Assembly (NCBI GenBank): GCA_038211455.1
Contig: JBBQVP010000075.1
Span: 1 to 19,197, forward strand
Length of the DNA stretch: 19,197 nucleotides
Origin: SZAS-79 sp038211455
GTDB taxonomy: Bacteria > Pseudomonadota > Gammaproteobacteria > Burkholderiales > SG8-39
Direction: 5' to 3'
Shown: piece after piece, positions 9,250-16,524 of the stretch
Position numbering within the stretch: position 1 is the stretch's first letter
How the letters are laid out: the number at the start of each line of letters is the position of its first letter
Notes under the pieces: model-generated
Databases searched by the model: none
What the model saw: the letters and a program-made list of their open reading frames with translations, nothing else
What the model was told of the DNA's origin: nothing
Position numbers and translations under genes: made by a program

Positions 9250-9759
9250 ATGTCAGAAGTACAAACGCGAAAAGTTGTCGCAAACGAAGCGGACCTGAAC
9301 CGCGATCCGCTGTCGGGTTCGACCGGCGCGCATCCGCTTGGCACCGGTGCGGGTGCACTCTCCGGTGGTGTGGCCGGCGCGGTTGTCGGCACGGTGATGG
9401 CGGGGCCGGTCGGCGCCGTGATCGGCGCGGCCGTGGGCGCGATCTCCGGCGGGCTGGCCGGCAAGAGCGCGGCCGAAGCGGTCAACCCGACCGCCGAAAT
9501 CGCATTCTGGAAAGAATCGTTCGTGCGCGAGCCCTATTACGTCCAGGGTCGCACCTTCGAGTACTACGCGCCCGCGTTCCGCGCTGGATGGGAAGGCCGG
9601 GTGCGGCACGACGGCCGCACGTTCAAGGACGCCGAAGCCGAATTGAAGGTGGAGTACGACCTCGGCCGGGTCGAGATGGATCCCGAGTGGCACGAGGTGC
9701 GCGGCGCGGCGCGTGCGGCCTGGGATCGCGTCGAGCAGCGCGTGCACGCCGGGAATTAG
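9250..9759 (+). CDS. Glycine-zipper protein with conserved C-terminal domain, function unknown
   Basis: The product has 169 residues from the ATG at 9250, chosen because GGAGA at 9240-9244 lies about five bases upstream; in-frame ATGs at 9208 and 9238 lack a site. A polar N-terminus (SEVQTRKVVANEADLNRDPLSG) is followed by a glycine zipper (about 31-72, GTGAGALSGGVAGAVVG...GAVIGAAVGAISGGLAGK) able to form a membrane-associated helical hairpin. A hydrophilic, aromatic-rich C-terminal region follows: FWKESFVREPYYV (87-99), FEYYAPAFRAGWEG (103-116), and EVRGAARAAWDRVEQRV ending. The C-terminal pattern, with repeated YxxAPAFRxGWE and a terminal RxAWDR, resembles uncharacterised stress-type proteobacterial proteins. 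There is no signal peptide. A hairpin terminator lies just downstream. Function is not known. Confidence 0.88.
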   Translation: MSEVQTRKVVANEADLNRDPLSGSTGAHPLGTGAGALSGGVAGAVVGTVMAGPVGAVIGAAVGAISGGLAGKSAAEAVNPTAEIAFWKESFVREPYYVQGRTFEYYAPAFRAGWEGRVRHDGRTFKDAEAELKVEYDLGRVEMDPEWHEVRGAARAAWDRVEQRVHAGN

Positions 9760-9777
9760 CCGCCGTCGGGGAAACGC

Positions 9778-9808
9778 AGGCCGGTCGCGAGGCGGAGGCC
9801 GGCCTTTA
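9778..9808 (+). terminator. Intrinsic terminator in the convergent gap (possibly bidirectional)
   Basis: AGGCCGG (9778-9784) pairs perfectly with CCGGCCT (9799-9805) across a 14-base loop, followed by TTTAT on the plus strand. It lies in the 46-base gap between the glycine-zipper gene and the end of gspF. It overlaps the gspF TAA codon by the trailing T-run, so it may also fold at the end of the leftward gsp transcript, though no T-run follows in that direction. Confidence 0.6.
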
Positions 9809-11011
9809 TCGCACCAGCTGGTTGATCTCGATGATCGGCAGCAGGATCGCGAGCACGATCAGCAGCACGACACCGCCCATCACCAGGATCATCACCGGCT
9901 CCAGCAGCGTCAGCAGCACCGCGAGACGGCGCTCGAGGGCCTGAGTCTCGAGGTGCGCCGCGCGCTGCAGCATCTGCTCGAGCTTGCCGCTCCCCTCTCC
10001 GCTCGCGACCAGGTGAACCATCAGCGGCGGAAATGTCTGCGCCGCGCGCAGCGCGCGCGCGAGACTCTCGCCCTGGCGCACCCGCTCGATGGCGCCCATG
10101 ACGCCCTCCTGCATGACGACGTTGGTGAGCGTGCGCACTCCGGAGTCGAGCGCGGCGAGCAGCGGCACGCCGCCGCCCACAAGGATCGCAATGGTGCTCG
10201 CGAAGCGGGTGGTGTTCACGCCGCGGATCACCGGCCCGAGCCAGGGCATGCGGAGCAACAGCGCGTGCCAGCTCCGCCGCGGGCCGTCGCGGCGAAGCAG
10301 CGCGCGGGCGAGTGCGAAAAGACATACGACTGCAACCGTGAGGTACGGCCAGGCCATGCGCAGGAAGTCGGACAGCCCGATCAGAGCGCGCGTCAGCAGC
10401 GGCAGGGTCTGGCGCGATTGCTGGAACACCTGCACGATCTGTGGCACGACATAGACGAGCAGGCCGGTCACGATGCTGACCGCGACCAGCGTGACCACCA
10501 TCGGATAGAGCAGGGCGAGGGTGGTCTTCTGGCGCAGCGCCTGGCGCGCGTCGAGGTAATCGGCAAGATGCTGGAGCACGACCGGCAGTGCGCCCGAGGT
10601 CTCGCCTCCGTGGACCAGCGCGCGGTAGAAATCCGGGAAGCTGCGGTCGTACATGCCGAGCGCCCCGGCGAGCGAAACGCCGGCGGTCACTTCTGCCTTC
10701 ACTCCGCCCAGCACCTCGCGCGTCAGCGGGGCGCTGGCTTCTTCGATCAAGGCCGACAACGCGTCCTCCATGGTCAGGCCGGAGGCGAGCAGTGTTGCGA
10801 ACTGCCGCGTCACCAGGCTCAGCTCATCCTGCGCGAGGCCGCGGGCCCAGGGGCGGCGCGCGCGCTCGCGCGCATCCACGGGGTCGAGCTGGGAGGGGTG
10901 CAGGCCGCGGGTGCGCAGCTCGGCGCGCGCCTGGCGCGGTGAGTCTGCCTGCAGCACCCCGGACACGGTGCGCCCTGCTTCGGTCAGGGCCTCGTAGCGG
11001 AAAGAATCCAT
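9806..11011 (-). CDS. gspF: Type II secretion inner-membrane platform protein GspF
   Basis: The product has 401 residues, the usual GspF length. It has the duplicated T2SF domain arrangement: a first cytoplasmic half (about 67-190) with FATLLASGLTMEDAL and the GETSG motif (136-140), and a second half (about 265-395) with FASTIAILVGGGVPLLAAL and GEGSG (338-342). Three membrane helices lie at about 165-189, 220-240 and 370-392. GspF sits in the inner-membrane platform and contacts the GspE ATPase and GspL. The ATG at 11011 is 10 bases after the gspE stop. It is the last gene of the leftward operon, followed by a hairpin. Confidence 0.97.
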   Translation of the reverse strand: MDSFRYEALTEAGRTVSGVLQADSPRQARAELRTRGLHPSQLDPVDARERARRPWARGLAQDELSLVTRQFATLLASGLTMEDALSALIEEASAPLTREVLGGVKAEVTAGVSLAGALGMYDRSFPDFYRALVHGGETSGALPVVLQHLADYLDARQALRQKTTLALLYPMVVTLVAVSIVTGLLVYVVPQIVQVFQQSRQTLPLLTRALIGLSDFLRMAWPYLTVAVVCLFALARALLRRDGPRRSWHALLLRMPWLGPVIRGVNTTRFASTIAILVGGGVPLLAALDSGVRTLTNVVMQEGVMGAIERVRQGESLARALRAAQTFPPLMVHLVASGEGSGKLEQMLQRAAHLETQALERRLAVLLTLLEPVMILVMGGVVLLIVLAILLPIIEINQLVR

Positions 11012-11021
11012 CGCTGCCCGC

Positions 11022-12494
11022 CTATTCGCGCGTCACGCGCACGACTTCCTCGAGGCTGACCACGCCCTCGGCGGCGAGGCGCATGCCGTCGTCGCGCAGC
11101 GAGCGCATGCCGGTGCGTGTGGCATGGTCGCGCAGCGACTGTTCCGAGGCGCGATCGTGGATCAGGCGGCGCAGGTCCTCGTCGACGGCCAGCATCTCGT
11201 AGATGCCGGTGCGGCCCTTGTAGCCCGAGCGGTTGCAGGCGGGGCAGCCGTGCGCGGAGTACAGCACGCCTTCGGTCGCGGGGAGGCCGAGCGCGCGCAG
11301 TTCCGCCTGGTCCGGCGTGTGCGGCGTGCGGCATTCGAGGCAGAGTTTTCTGACCAGGCGCTGCGCGCCGACGCCGAGCATGCTCGAGGCGAGCAGGAAC
11401 GGCTCCACGCCCATGTCCACCAGCCGCGTCACAGCACTGACCGCGTCGTTGGTGTGCAGGGTGGCGAACACGAGGTGCCCGGTGAGGCTCGCCTGCACGG
11501 CGATCTGCGCCGTTTCGAGGTCGCGGATCTCGCCGATCATCACGACGTCCGGGTCCTGGCGCAGGATGGTTCGCAGCGCGCGCGCGAAACTCATGTCGAT
11601 GCGCGCGTTGACCTGGGTCTGGCTGATCCCGTCGAGGTCGTACTCGATCGGGTCCTCGACGGTCATGATGTTCAGCGCCTTGGGGTCGAGCCGGGAGAGC
11701 GCCGCGTAGAGTGTCGTGGTTTTGCCGGAACCGGTCGGCCCGGTGATGAGGACGATGCCGTGCGGGGCGCGGATCAGCGCGTCCACGTGCGCAAGCGTTG
11801 CCGCGTCCATGCCCAGGCGCGTGAGGTCGAGCCGCCCGGCCTGCTTGTCGAGCAGCCGCAGCACGACGCGCTCGCCGTGGCCGGTGGGAATGGTCGACAC
11901 CCGCACGTCGATGGGCTTGCCCGCGACCCGCAGCGCAATCCGGCCATCCTGCGGCAGGCGCTTCTCGGCGATGTCGAGCTGCGCCATGATCTTCACGCGC
12001 GAGACGATCGCGGCGTGCAGCGCGCGCGCCGGTTCGATCAGGTCACGCAGCGTCCCGTCGATGCGCAGGCGCACCACCGAGCGGGTCTCGAATGGCTCGA
12101 TGTGGATGTCGGATGCTCCCTCGCGCAGCGCCTGCGTAAAGAGGGCGTTGATGAGGCGGATCAGCGGCGCGTCGTTCTGGCTGTCGAGCAGGTCTTCGAT
12201 GCGCGGGATGTCCTGCAGCAGTCGGGAAAGATCCAGGTCCTGCGCGAGGTCGTCGGCGAGCGCCGCGGCGCCGCCGGGGTCGGCGGCGTTGTACAACACC
12301 GAGACCAGTTCATCGAACTCGAGCGCACCAATGAGCTTCGCGCGCACCGGCATGCCGAGCACGCGGCGCACCTCGGCGATCGCGCCGGAGGCTGCGCCTT
12401 CGCGTACCACGATTTCGGCCGCGCCATCCGCAAGTCCGGTGACCGCGACGCCATTGGCCGTGGCAAACGCGTAGGGGACGGACGGCTTTGCCAT
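11022..12494 (-). CDS. gspE: Type II secretion ATPase GspE
   Basis: The product has 490 residues from the ATG at 12494. A longer frame reaches 12629 but that part only reads the gspD 3' repeats, and the start chosen lies 10 bases after the gspD stop. An N1E-type region is followed by the ATPase core: SDIHIEPFE (128-136), Walker A GPTGSGKT (252-259), Asp box VEDPIEYDLDGISQTQVN (279-296), Walker B DVVMIGEIRD (316-325) and His box TGHLVFATLHTND (338-350). A CxxC-x28-CxxC zinc motif (C385, C388, C417, C420) is intact, as is usual in GspE. It powers pseudopilus assembly from the cytoplasm through GspL and GspF. No clear Shine-Dalgarno precedes it, so coupling to gspD translation is likely. Confidence 0.97.
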   Translation of the reverse strand: MAKPSVPYAFATANGVAVTGLADGAAEIVVREGAASGAIAEVRRVLGMPVRAKLIGALEFDELVSVLYNAADPGGAAALADDLAQDLDLSRLLQDIPRIEDLLDSQNDAPLIRLINALFTQALREGASDIHIEPFETRSVVRLRIDGTLRDLIEPARALHAAIVSRVKIMAQLDIAEKRLPQDGRIALRVAGKPIDVRVSTIPTGHGERVVLRLLDKQAGRLDLTRLGMDAATLAHVDALIRAPHGIVLITGPTGSGKTTTLYAALSRLDPKALNIMTVEDPIEYDLDGISQTQVNARIDMSFARALRTILRQDPDVVMIGEIRDLETAQIAVQASLTGHLVFATLHTNDAVSAVTRLVDMGVEPFLLASSMLGVGAQRLVRKLCLECRTPHTPDQAELRALGLPATEGVLYSAHGCPACNRSGYKGRTGIYEMLAVDEDLRRLIHDRASEQSLRDHATRTGMRSLRDDGMRLAAEGVVSLEEVVRVTRE

Positions 12495-12504
12495 GGCCGC
12501 GAGG

Positions 12505-14586
12505 CTACTGCGGCGGCAGGGTCGGGGATTGCACGTCGGGCAAGGCGAGGCGCTGCGGCGGCAGGGTCGGGGACTGCACGTCGGGCAAGGCGAGGCGCTG
12601 CGGCGGCGCGGCTGCGGCCTGTTCGCCACGGATGTACTCGTAGCGGTCGGCGGTAAGCGTGTCGGCGCGGCCCGCGTCGCGCAATACGGTCGGGCGCAGG
12701 AAGATCATCAGGTTGGTCTTGGTGCGCGAGCGCGTGTTGGTGCGGAACAGGCCGCCAAAAAGGGGCAGGTCGCCCAGGCCCGGGACTTTCGAGACGCCGT
12801 CGGTCACCGAATCCTGGATCAGGCCGCCGATCACGATGATCTGCCCGTCGTTGACCAGCACGGTCGATTCGACCGAGCGCTTGTTGGTGATCACGCCGGC
12901 TGCGCCGGTGGCGTCGGCGATGCTCGAGACTTCCTGGAAGATCTGCAGGCGCACGAGGCCGCCCTCGGAAATCTGCGGCCGGATGCGCAGCGTGAGCCCG
13001 ACGTCCTTCCTCTCGATGGTCTGGAACGGCGTGGGCGTCGTCGCGGCCCCTGAGATCGCATACTGGCCGGTGATGAACGGGACGTTCTGGCCGATGACGA
13101 TGCGCGCCTCCTCGTTATCCAGCGTGAGCAGCGTCGGCGTGGACAGGATGTTGGCGTTGCTGTCGGTTTCGAGTGCGCGCAGCAGCACGCCGAGGTTCAG
13201 GATCTGCGTGCCGCCGATCGTCACGATGCCCTTGGCGATGCCGATGTTGAGTCCCGGGCCGACGCCCAGGGGGTTCTGCGAGATGCCGACGATGTTCTGG
13301 CCCGCGCCGCCGAAGTTGGTGCCACCGACCGGCGCGGCGCGCGTCGAGCCGGTGCCGCCAAGCGCCTGGAACTGGATGCCGAATTCCGCCGCCTTGCTCG
13401 CGGTCACCTCCGCGATCAGCGCTTCAACGTAGACCTGGAGCCTGCGCACGTCGAGCCGCTCGAGCACGGCCCGCAGGTTGTTGTAGACCGCATCCGGCGC
13501 GGTGATGATGATCGAGTTGGTCGCCGCGTCGGCCTGGATGATGCCCGCGCTTGCGACCGGAGAGACCGGTGGTGCCGTGCGCTGCATCGGGCCGCTGGTG
13601 GCCGCGGTGGCCGCTGCCGCCGCGCCCGCCGCGCCCGGCGGCAGCGTTGCCGAGGTGGGCAGCGCGCGCGACTGGGTCGTTTCTCCCGAGTACACCGCGC
13701 GCAGGGTCTCCGCGATCTTCACGGCCTCCGCATTCTTGAGATAGACGACGTGGATGTTGCCCGCTGCGCTGGTCGGTGAATCGAGCATGGCCGCGAGTTG
13801 CCGCACGCGGGAAAGGCGCGACGGGTCGCTGACGCTGACGATCAGGCTGTTGGAGCGCGCATCGGCGGCGATGGTCGTGTGCTGTGCCGGTTCCACGCCG
13901 GGCGCTGCCTGGGCGGGGTGCGAGTACAGGCGGGTGATCGTTTGCGCCACATCGAGGGCAGAGGCGTACTGCAGCGGGATCATGACCGGGTCGGTGCCGG
14001 AGGGCTGGTCGACCGCCTGGATGATCTTTTCGATCCGCTGCAGGTTGCTCGCGTAGTCGGTGATCACCAGGGTATTGCCGCCGGGCAGTGCCGTGATGGT
14101 GTTGTTCGGGGCGATCAACGGGCGCAGCGCCGCCGCCAGCTGGGCGGCCGGCTCGAAGGTCAGCGCGAACACCCGCGTCTGGATCCGGTCGCCTCCGGTG
14201 CGCACATTGTCCTGGGGTCCGTAGGTGGGGCTGCGGTGCAGCTTCGCATCGGCTTCCGGCAGGATCTTCACCAGGCCGCGGTCTTCGATCGCGGCGTATC
14301 CCTGCAGGCGCAGCGCGGACAGGAACACTTCGTAGACGAGGGCGCGCGACATCGGTTTGGAGGACACGACGTTGACGGTGCCCTTCACGCGCGGGTCGAT
14401 CACGAAGTTCTTGCCGGTGATCTCTCCCACGGCTTTCACCACGCCTTCGATGTCGGCGTTGACGAAGTTCAGCGTGACCAGGTCGTCCCCGGTTCTCGTG
14501 GCGGCAGGCCACGCCGGCAGCGCGAGCGCAGACAGGATCGCGAACGCGAGAGCGGGTAGGTGCAGACGGATCGCGGTGGATTTCAT
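12505..14586 (-). CDS. gspD: Type II secretion outer-membrane secretin GspD
   Basis: The product has 693 residues from the ATG at 14586, which overlaps the gspC TGA by four bases; a 17-residue longer frame lacks a signal peptide at its start. The signal peptide ends near LALPAWPA. Domains in order are N0 (about 35-108, VTLNFVNADIEGVVKAVGEI), N1 (137-195), N2 (202-268) and N3 (278-380) with an unusually long Ala/Pro/Gly insertion (308-348). The secretin beta-barrel region follows (383-636), with ILSTPTLLTLDNEEA and VPGLGDLPLFGGLF (601-614) as diagnostic motifs. The C-terminus carries a Pro-rich tail with two 15-residue repeats (661-693) and no recognisable S-domain for a pilotin. It forms the outer-membrane channel. 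Confidence 0.97.
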   Translation of the reverse strand: MKSTAIRLHLPALAFAILSALALPAWPAATRTGDDLVTLNFVNADIEGVVKAVGEITGKNFVIDPRVKGTVNVVSSKPMSRALVYEVFLSALRLQGYAAIEDRGLVKILPEADAKLHRSPTYGPQDNVRTGGDRIQTRVFALTFEPAAQLAAALRPLIAPNNTITALPGGNTLVITDYASNLQRIEKIIQAVDQPSGTDPVMIPLQYASALDVAQTITRLYSHPAQAAPGVEPAQHTTIAADARSNSLIVSVSDPSRLSRVRQLAAMLDSPTSAAGNIHVVYLKNAEAVKIAETLRAVYSGETTQSRALPTSATLPPGAAGAAAAATAATSGPMQRTAPPVSPVASAGIIQADAATNSIIITAPDAVYNNLRAVLERLDVRRLQVYVEALIAEVTASKAAEFGIQFQALGGTGSTRAAPVGGTNFGGAGQNIVGISQNPLGVGPGLNIGIAKGIVTIGGTQILNLGVLLRALETDSNANILSTPTLLTLDNEEARIVIGQNVPFITGQYAISGAATTPTPFQTIERKDVGLTLRIRPQISEGGLVRLQIFQEVSSIADATGAAGVITNKRSVESTVLVNDGQIIVIGGLIQDSVTDGVSKVPGLGDLPLFGGLFRTNTRSRTKTNLMIFLRPTVLRDAGRADTLTADRYEYIRGEQAAAAPPQRLALPDVQSPTLPPQRLALPDVQSPTLPPQ
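12508..12607 (-). repeat. 45-bp tandem duplication at the 3' end of gspD
   Basis: Two adjacent 45-bp copies (12508-12552 and 12553-12597) differ at a single base, and a third copy begins as CTGCGGCGGC (12598-12607). They encode two copies of PPQRLALPDVQSPTL plus a terminal PPQ at the GspD C-terminus. The near identity suggests a recent slippage or unequal-crossover event. The reading frame is preserved because 45 is a multiple of three. Confidence 0.9.
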
Positions 14587-15053
14587 TTGAGCGCTCCGGG
14601 TGTGGGCGGGAGCGCTGGCGTGCCCGGCTTGGCCCACGCCAGGGTCTCTTGGGCGCCATCGCGTACCAGCGTCACGTGGTCCGCGAATACCCTCTCCAGC
14701 CGTATGCCCGGGGCAATGTTTTCGCCTTCGCGCACGGCCACGATCTCCCGCGCGTCGATTTTCACGATGGCAAGCCCGGGCTTGTCTCCCTTGGCTGCGA
14801 CGACGCCGAGCAGCCGGATCGCCTGCCCGGTGCGTGCCCCCGCGCCTTCGCCGGGCGCCGCCTTGCCGAACAGGTTGCCGGCCGAGGCAATGCGGCCCGC
14901 CGGCTCGTCGCTGGTCCCGCTGCGTGGCGCGGCGCGCGGACCGAACCAGGCCCAGCTCCAGTAGGCGAGCACAAAGCCGAGCAGCGCCAGCGCAACCAAT
15001 CCGAGTGCGGGCGTGAGTGCAGCCTGTGCAAGGTTAGATCGTCGATAGGACAT
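14583..15053 (-). CDS. gspC: Type II secretion inner-membrane protein GspC, short form without PDZ domain
   Basis: The product has 156 residues from the ATG at 15053; GTG at 15059 adds two residues. GGGGAGAG lies 3-5 bases before the GTG and 9-11 bases before the ATG, so both starts are possible. One membrane helix (about 14-36) is followed by a Pro/Gly linker and the homology-region domain (about 75-145, RLLGVVAAKGDKPGLAIVKID...GENIAPGIRLERVFADHVTLVRDG), which binds the GspD N0 domain. The protein ends after GTPALPPTPGALK, so the C-terminal PDZ domain found in enterobacterial GspC is absent. The stop overlaps the gspD start by four bases. Upstream, the frame stays open through the 12-bp repeats to the gspN amber codon. 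Confidence 0.92.
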   Translation of the reverse strand: MSYRRSNLAQAALTPALGLVALALLGFVLAYWSWAWFGPRAAPRSGTSDEPAGRIASAGNLFGKAAPGEGAGARTGQAIRLLGVVAAKGDKPGLAIVKIDAREIVAVREGENIAPGIRLERVFADHVTLVRDGAQETLAWAKPGTPALPPTPGALK

Positions 15054-15140
15054 GTCCACAAGCTCTCCCCAACAAGAGGGCCCAGAATATCGGGGGGAGC
15101 AGGTCCTATCTGTGCGATATCCAACATATGGACCGGCCCT

Positions 15141-15224
15141 GCACGACGGGCCGCACCACAGGTTGCACCACAGGCTGCACCACAGGCCGCACCACAGGCT
15201 GCACCGCAGGCGGCACTACAGCCG
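15141..15224 (-). repeat. 12-bp tandem repeat at the gspN 3' end / gspN-gspC junction
   Basis: Seven 12-bp units of the form GCACCACAGGCT on the plus strand fill 15141-15224; the outer units are more diverged. On the gsp coding strand, in the shared gspN and gspC frame, the central units read Ser/Gly/Asn-Leu-Trp-Cys (codons such as AGC CTG TGG TGC). The outermost unit has TAG where the others have TGG, and this is the gspN stop codon. The remaining 15060-15140 shows no recognised feature besides the gspC ribosome-binding site. Confidence 0.9.
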
Positions 15225-16013
15225 GGTGCGGCCCGCGGCGGGAGACTGGCCGAACTGGAATTCGAAGGCACCGTCTTTTCGCTCGACCGCGATCAGGCGC
15301 AGGAACGGCGCAAGCTGCAACTGGTACGGCGCATCGACGCGGGCTGTCGCGACGAATGCCGGTGGGCCGCTGCCGCCCGAGCCGGCGCCCTCAAGATGCA
15401 ATGGCCCATCGAGCGTGTGCAGCGTTGCATCCACCTGGCCGCCCGACCCGGACACGCGAAGCTCGTAGTTGCCCAGTGGCGAAACTGGCGTAAGGGTCGA
15501 GCCCGCGTCGAGCCACTCGATGACCCCTTTGCCCGACACCGAGGTGCGTGAGAGCAACAGGTGCTCGATTCGCACCCGCAACTCACCGGTGGGCCCGATC
15601 ACGGCCAGCCGTGGCGCCGCCATGCCGAGCAACGCCGCAGGGAGCACGAAGTCCGCCCGCGTTACCTCGACACCGGAGGTTGAGAGCTCAACTGAGAACG
15701 GCGTGCCCGCCTGCGAGAGTGTGACTTCGAAACCGAGCTTGCCCCGCAGCAGGGACGCTGGTCGCGCGCGCCAGGTCAGCGAGCGTCCTACGCTGCGCAG
15801 GCCCGCGGCATCGCGGATCTCGAGCTGCCCGGTTCCGGACCACAGCGAGCCGGCGGCTTGCGCAAGGCGCAGGCGCCCACCGCCCGCGTGCTGCAACCCC
15901 GCGTCGATCAGTGTGGCCGGCGCGAGCGCGACCAGGCAGATCGCGTAAACCGACAGGCCTGCCGCCCAGGCCAGGATTGCGTAGCGAAGGGGGCGGGTAT
16001 TGTGGGGATTCAC
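15216..16013 (-). CDS. gspN: Type II secretion system protein GspN
   Basis: The product has 265 residues and starts at GTG 16013, 10 bases after the gspM stop. One N-terminal membrane helix (about 11-31, YAILAWAAGLSVYAICLVAL) is followed by a periplasmic beta-rich domain with the GspN hallmark GGRLRLAQAAGSLWSGTGQL (45-64) and RPASLLRGKLGFEV (84-97). GspN is found in a subset of type II systems next to gspM and is usually treated as an accessory inner-membrane component with weak resemblance to GspC regions. The gene ends at TAG inside the 12-bp tandem repeat, and the residues just before it (SPAAGRTRL) may already derive partly from that repeat. Confidence 0.93.
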   Translation of the reverse strand: MNPHNTRPLRYAILAWAAGLSVYAICLVALAPATLIDAGLQHAGGGRLRLAQAAGSLWSGTGQLEIRDAAGLRSVGRSLTWRARPASLLRGKLGFEVTLSQAGTPFSVELSTSGVEVTRADFVLPAALLGMAAPRLAVIGPTGELRVRIEHLLLSRTSVSGKGVIEWLDAGSTLTPVSPLGNYELRVSGSGGQVDATLHTLDGPLHLEGAGSGGSGPPAFVATARVDAPYQLQLAPFLRLIAVERKDGAFEFQFGQSPAAGRTRL

Positions 16014-16023
16014 TACCCACTAC

Positions 16024-16524
16024 CTATGGTGTTGGTTGCACGAAGGTGGCCGTCACGCCGACCAGGCCCGGCGCGCCCGCGCTCTCGATGCGCACCGAGT
16101 CGAGCCGGATCCGCTGGGCCTGGAGGCTGTCCACCCAGGCCAGCCACGCGGCGAACGGCACGCCGCCGGAGGTCACTTTCGCGCGGCCCGCCTCAGGGGA
16201 GGTGATGCCAGTCAACGACCCGGCCACGCCGGCGGACCCGGCCTGTGCGCGGATAAGCGCATGAAAATCCTCCGGCGTCTGCAGGGCCCGCGGCGCCGCC
16301 GGCAGCGCGGCGCGCAGGCGGGCGATCTCGTCTGCACTCCTGTCCATCCGGGCCGCTTCGACACGCAGCCGCGCGACAGCCGGTGTAAGCACATCGCGGG
16401 CGTGCTGCGCGGACACGATGAACCACAGGCAGAGCATCAGGCCGGTGAGCGCCGCCAGTCCCGCAAGTGCGAGCCGGTCGCTCGGCGAGCGCGAGGCGAG
16501 CTGCCTGCGTATCGACCCGATCAT
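16024..16524 (-). CDS. gspM: Type II secretion inner-membrane protein GspM
   Basis: The product has 166 residues, a normal GspM length. The ATG at 16524 overlaps the gspL TGA by four bases, so the longer upstream frame is not used. A short cytoplasmic tail (MIGSIRRQLASRSPSDRLAL) precedes one membrane helix (about 18-38, LALAGLAALTGLMLCLWFIV). A coiled-coil segment follows (about 41-72), then a ferredoxin-like periplasmic domain (about 84-162, ending VGVTATFVQ). The pattern FAAWLAWVDSLQAQ-IRLDSVRIE is typical of GspM. It pairs with GspL in the inner-membrane platform. Confidence 0.93.
   Translation of the reverse strand: MIGSIRRQLASRSPSDRLALAGLAALTGLMLCLWFIVSAQHARDVLTPAVARLRVEAARMDRSADEIARLRAALPAAPRALQTPEDFHALIRAQAGSAGVAGSLTGITSPEAGRAKVTSGGVPFAAWLAWVDSLQAQRIRLDSVRIESAGAPGLVGVTATFVQPTP

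Noticed and set aside
11124..12656. Long plus-strand open frame (510 codons) opposite gspE
   Set aside because: It lies antisense to a fully motif-supported GspE and its translation is His/Arg/Asp-rich low-information sequence, typical of shadow frames in GC-rich genes.
15141..15224. CRISPR array
   Set aside because: The units are contiguous 12-mers without spacers, so this is a minisatellite-type tandem repeat.
15128..15493. Plus-strand frame reading the 12-bp repeat as Thr-Thr-Gly-Cys
   Set aside because: It runs antisense to gspN, has no ribosome-binding site, and the repeat gives an open pattern in several frames.
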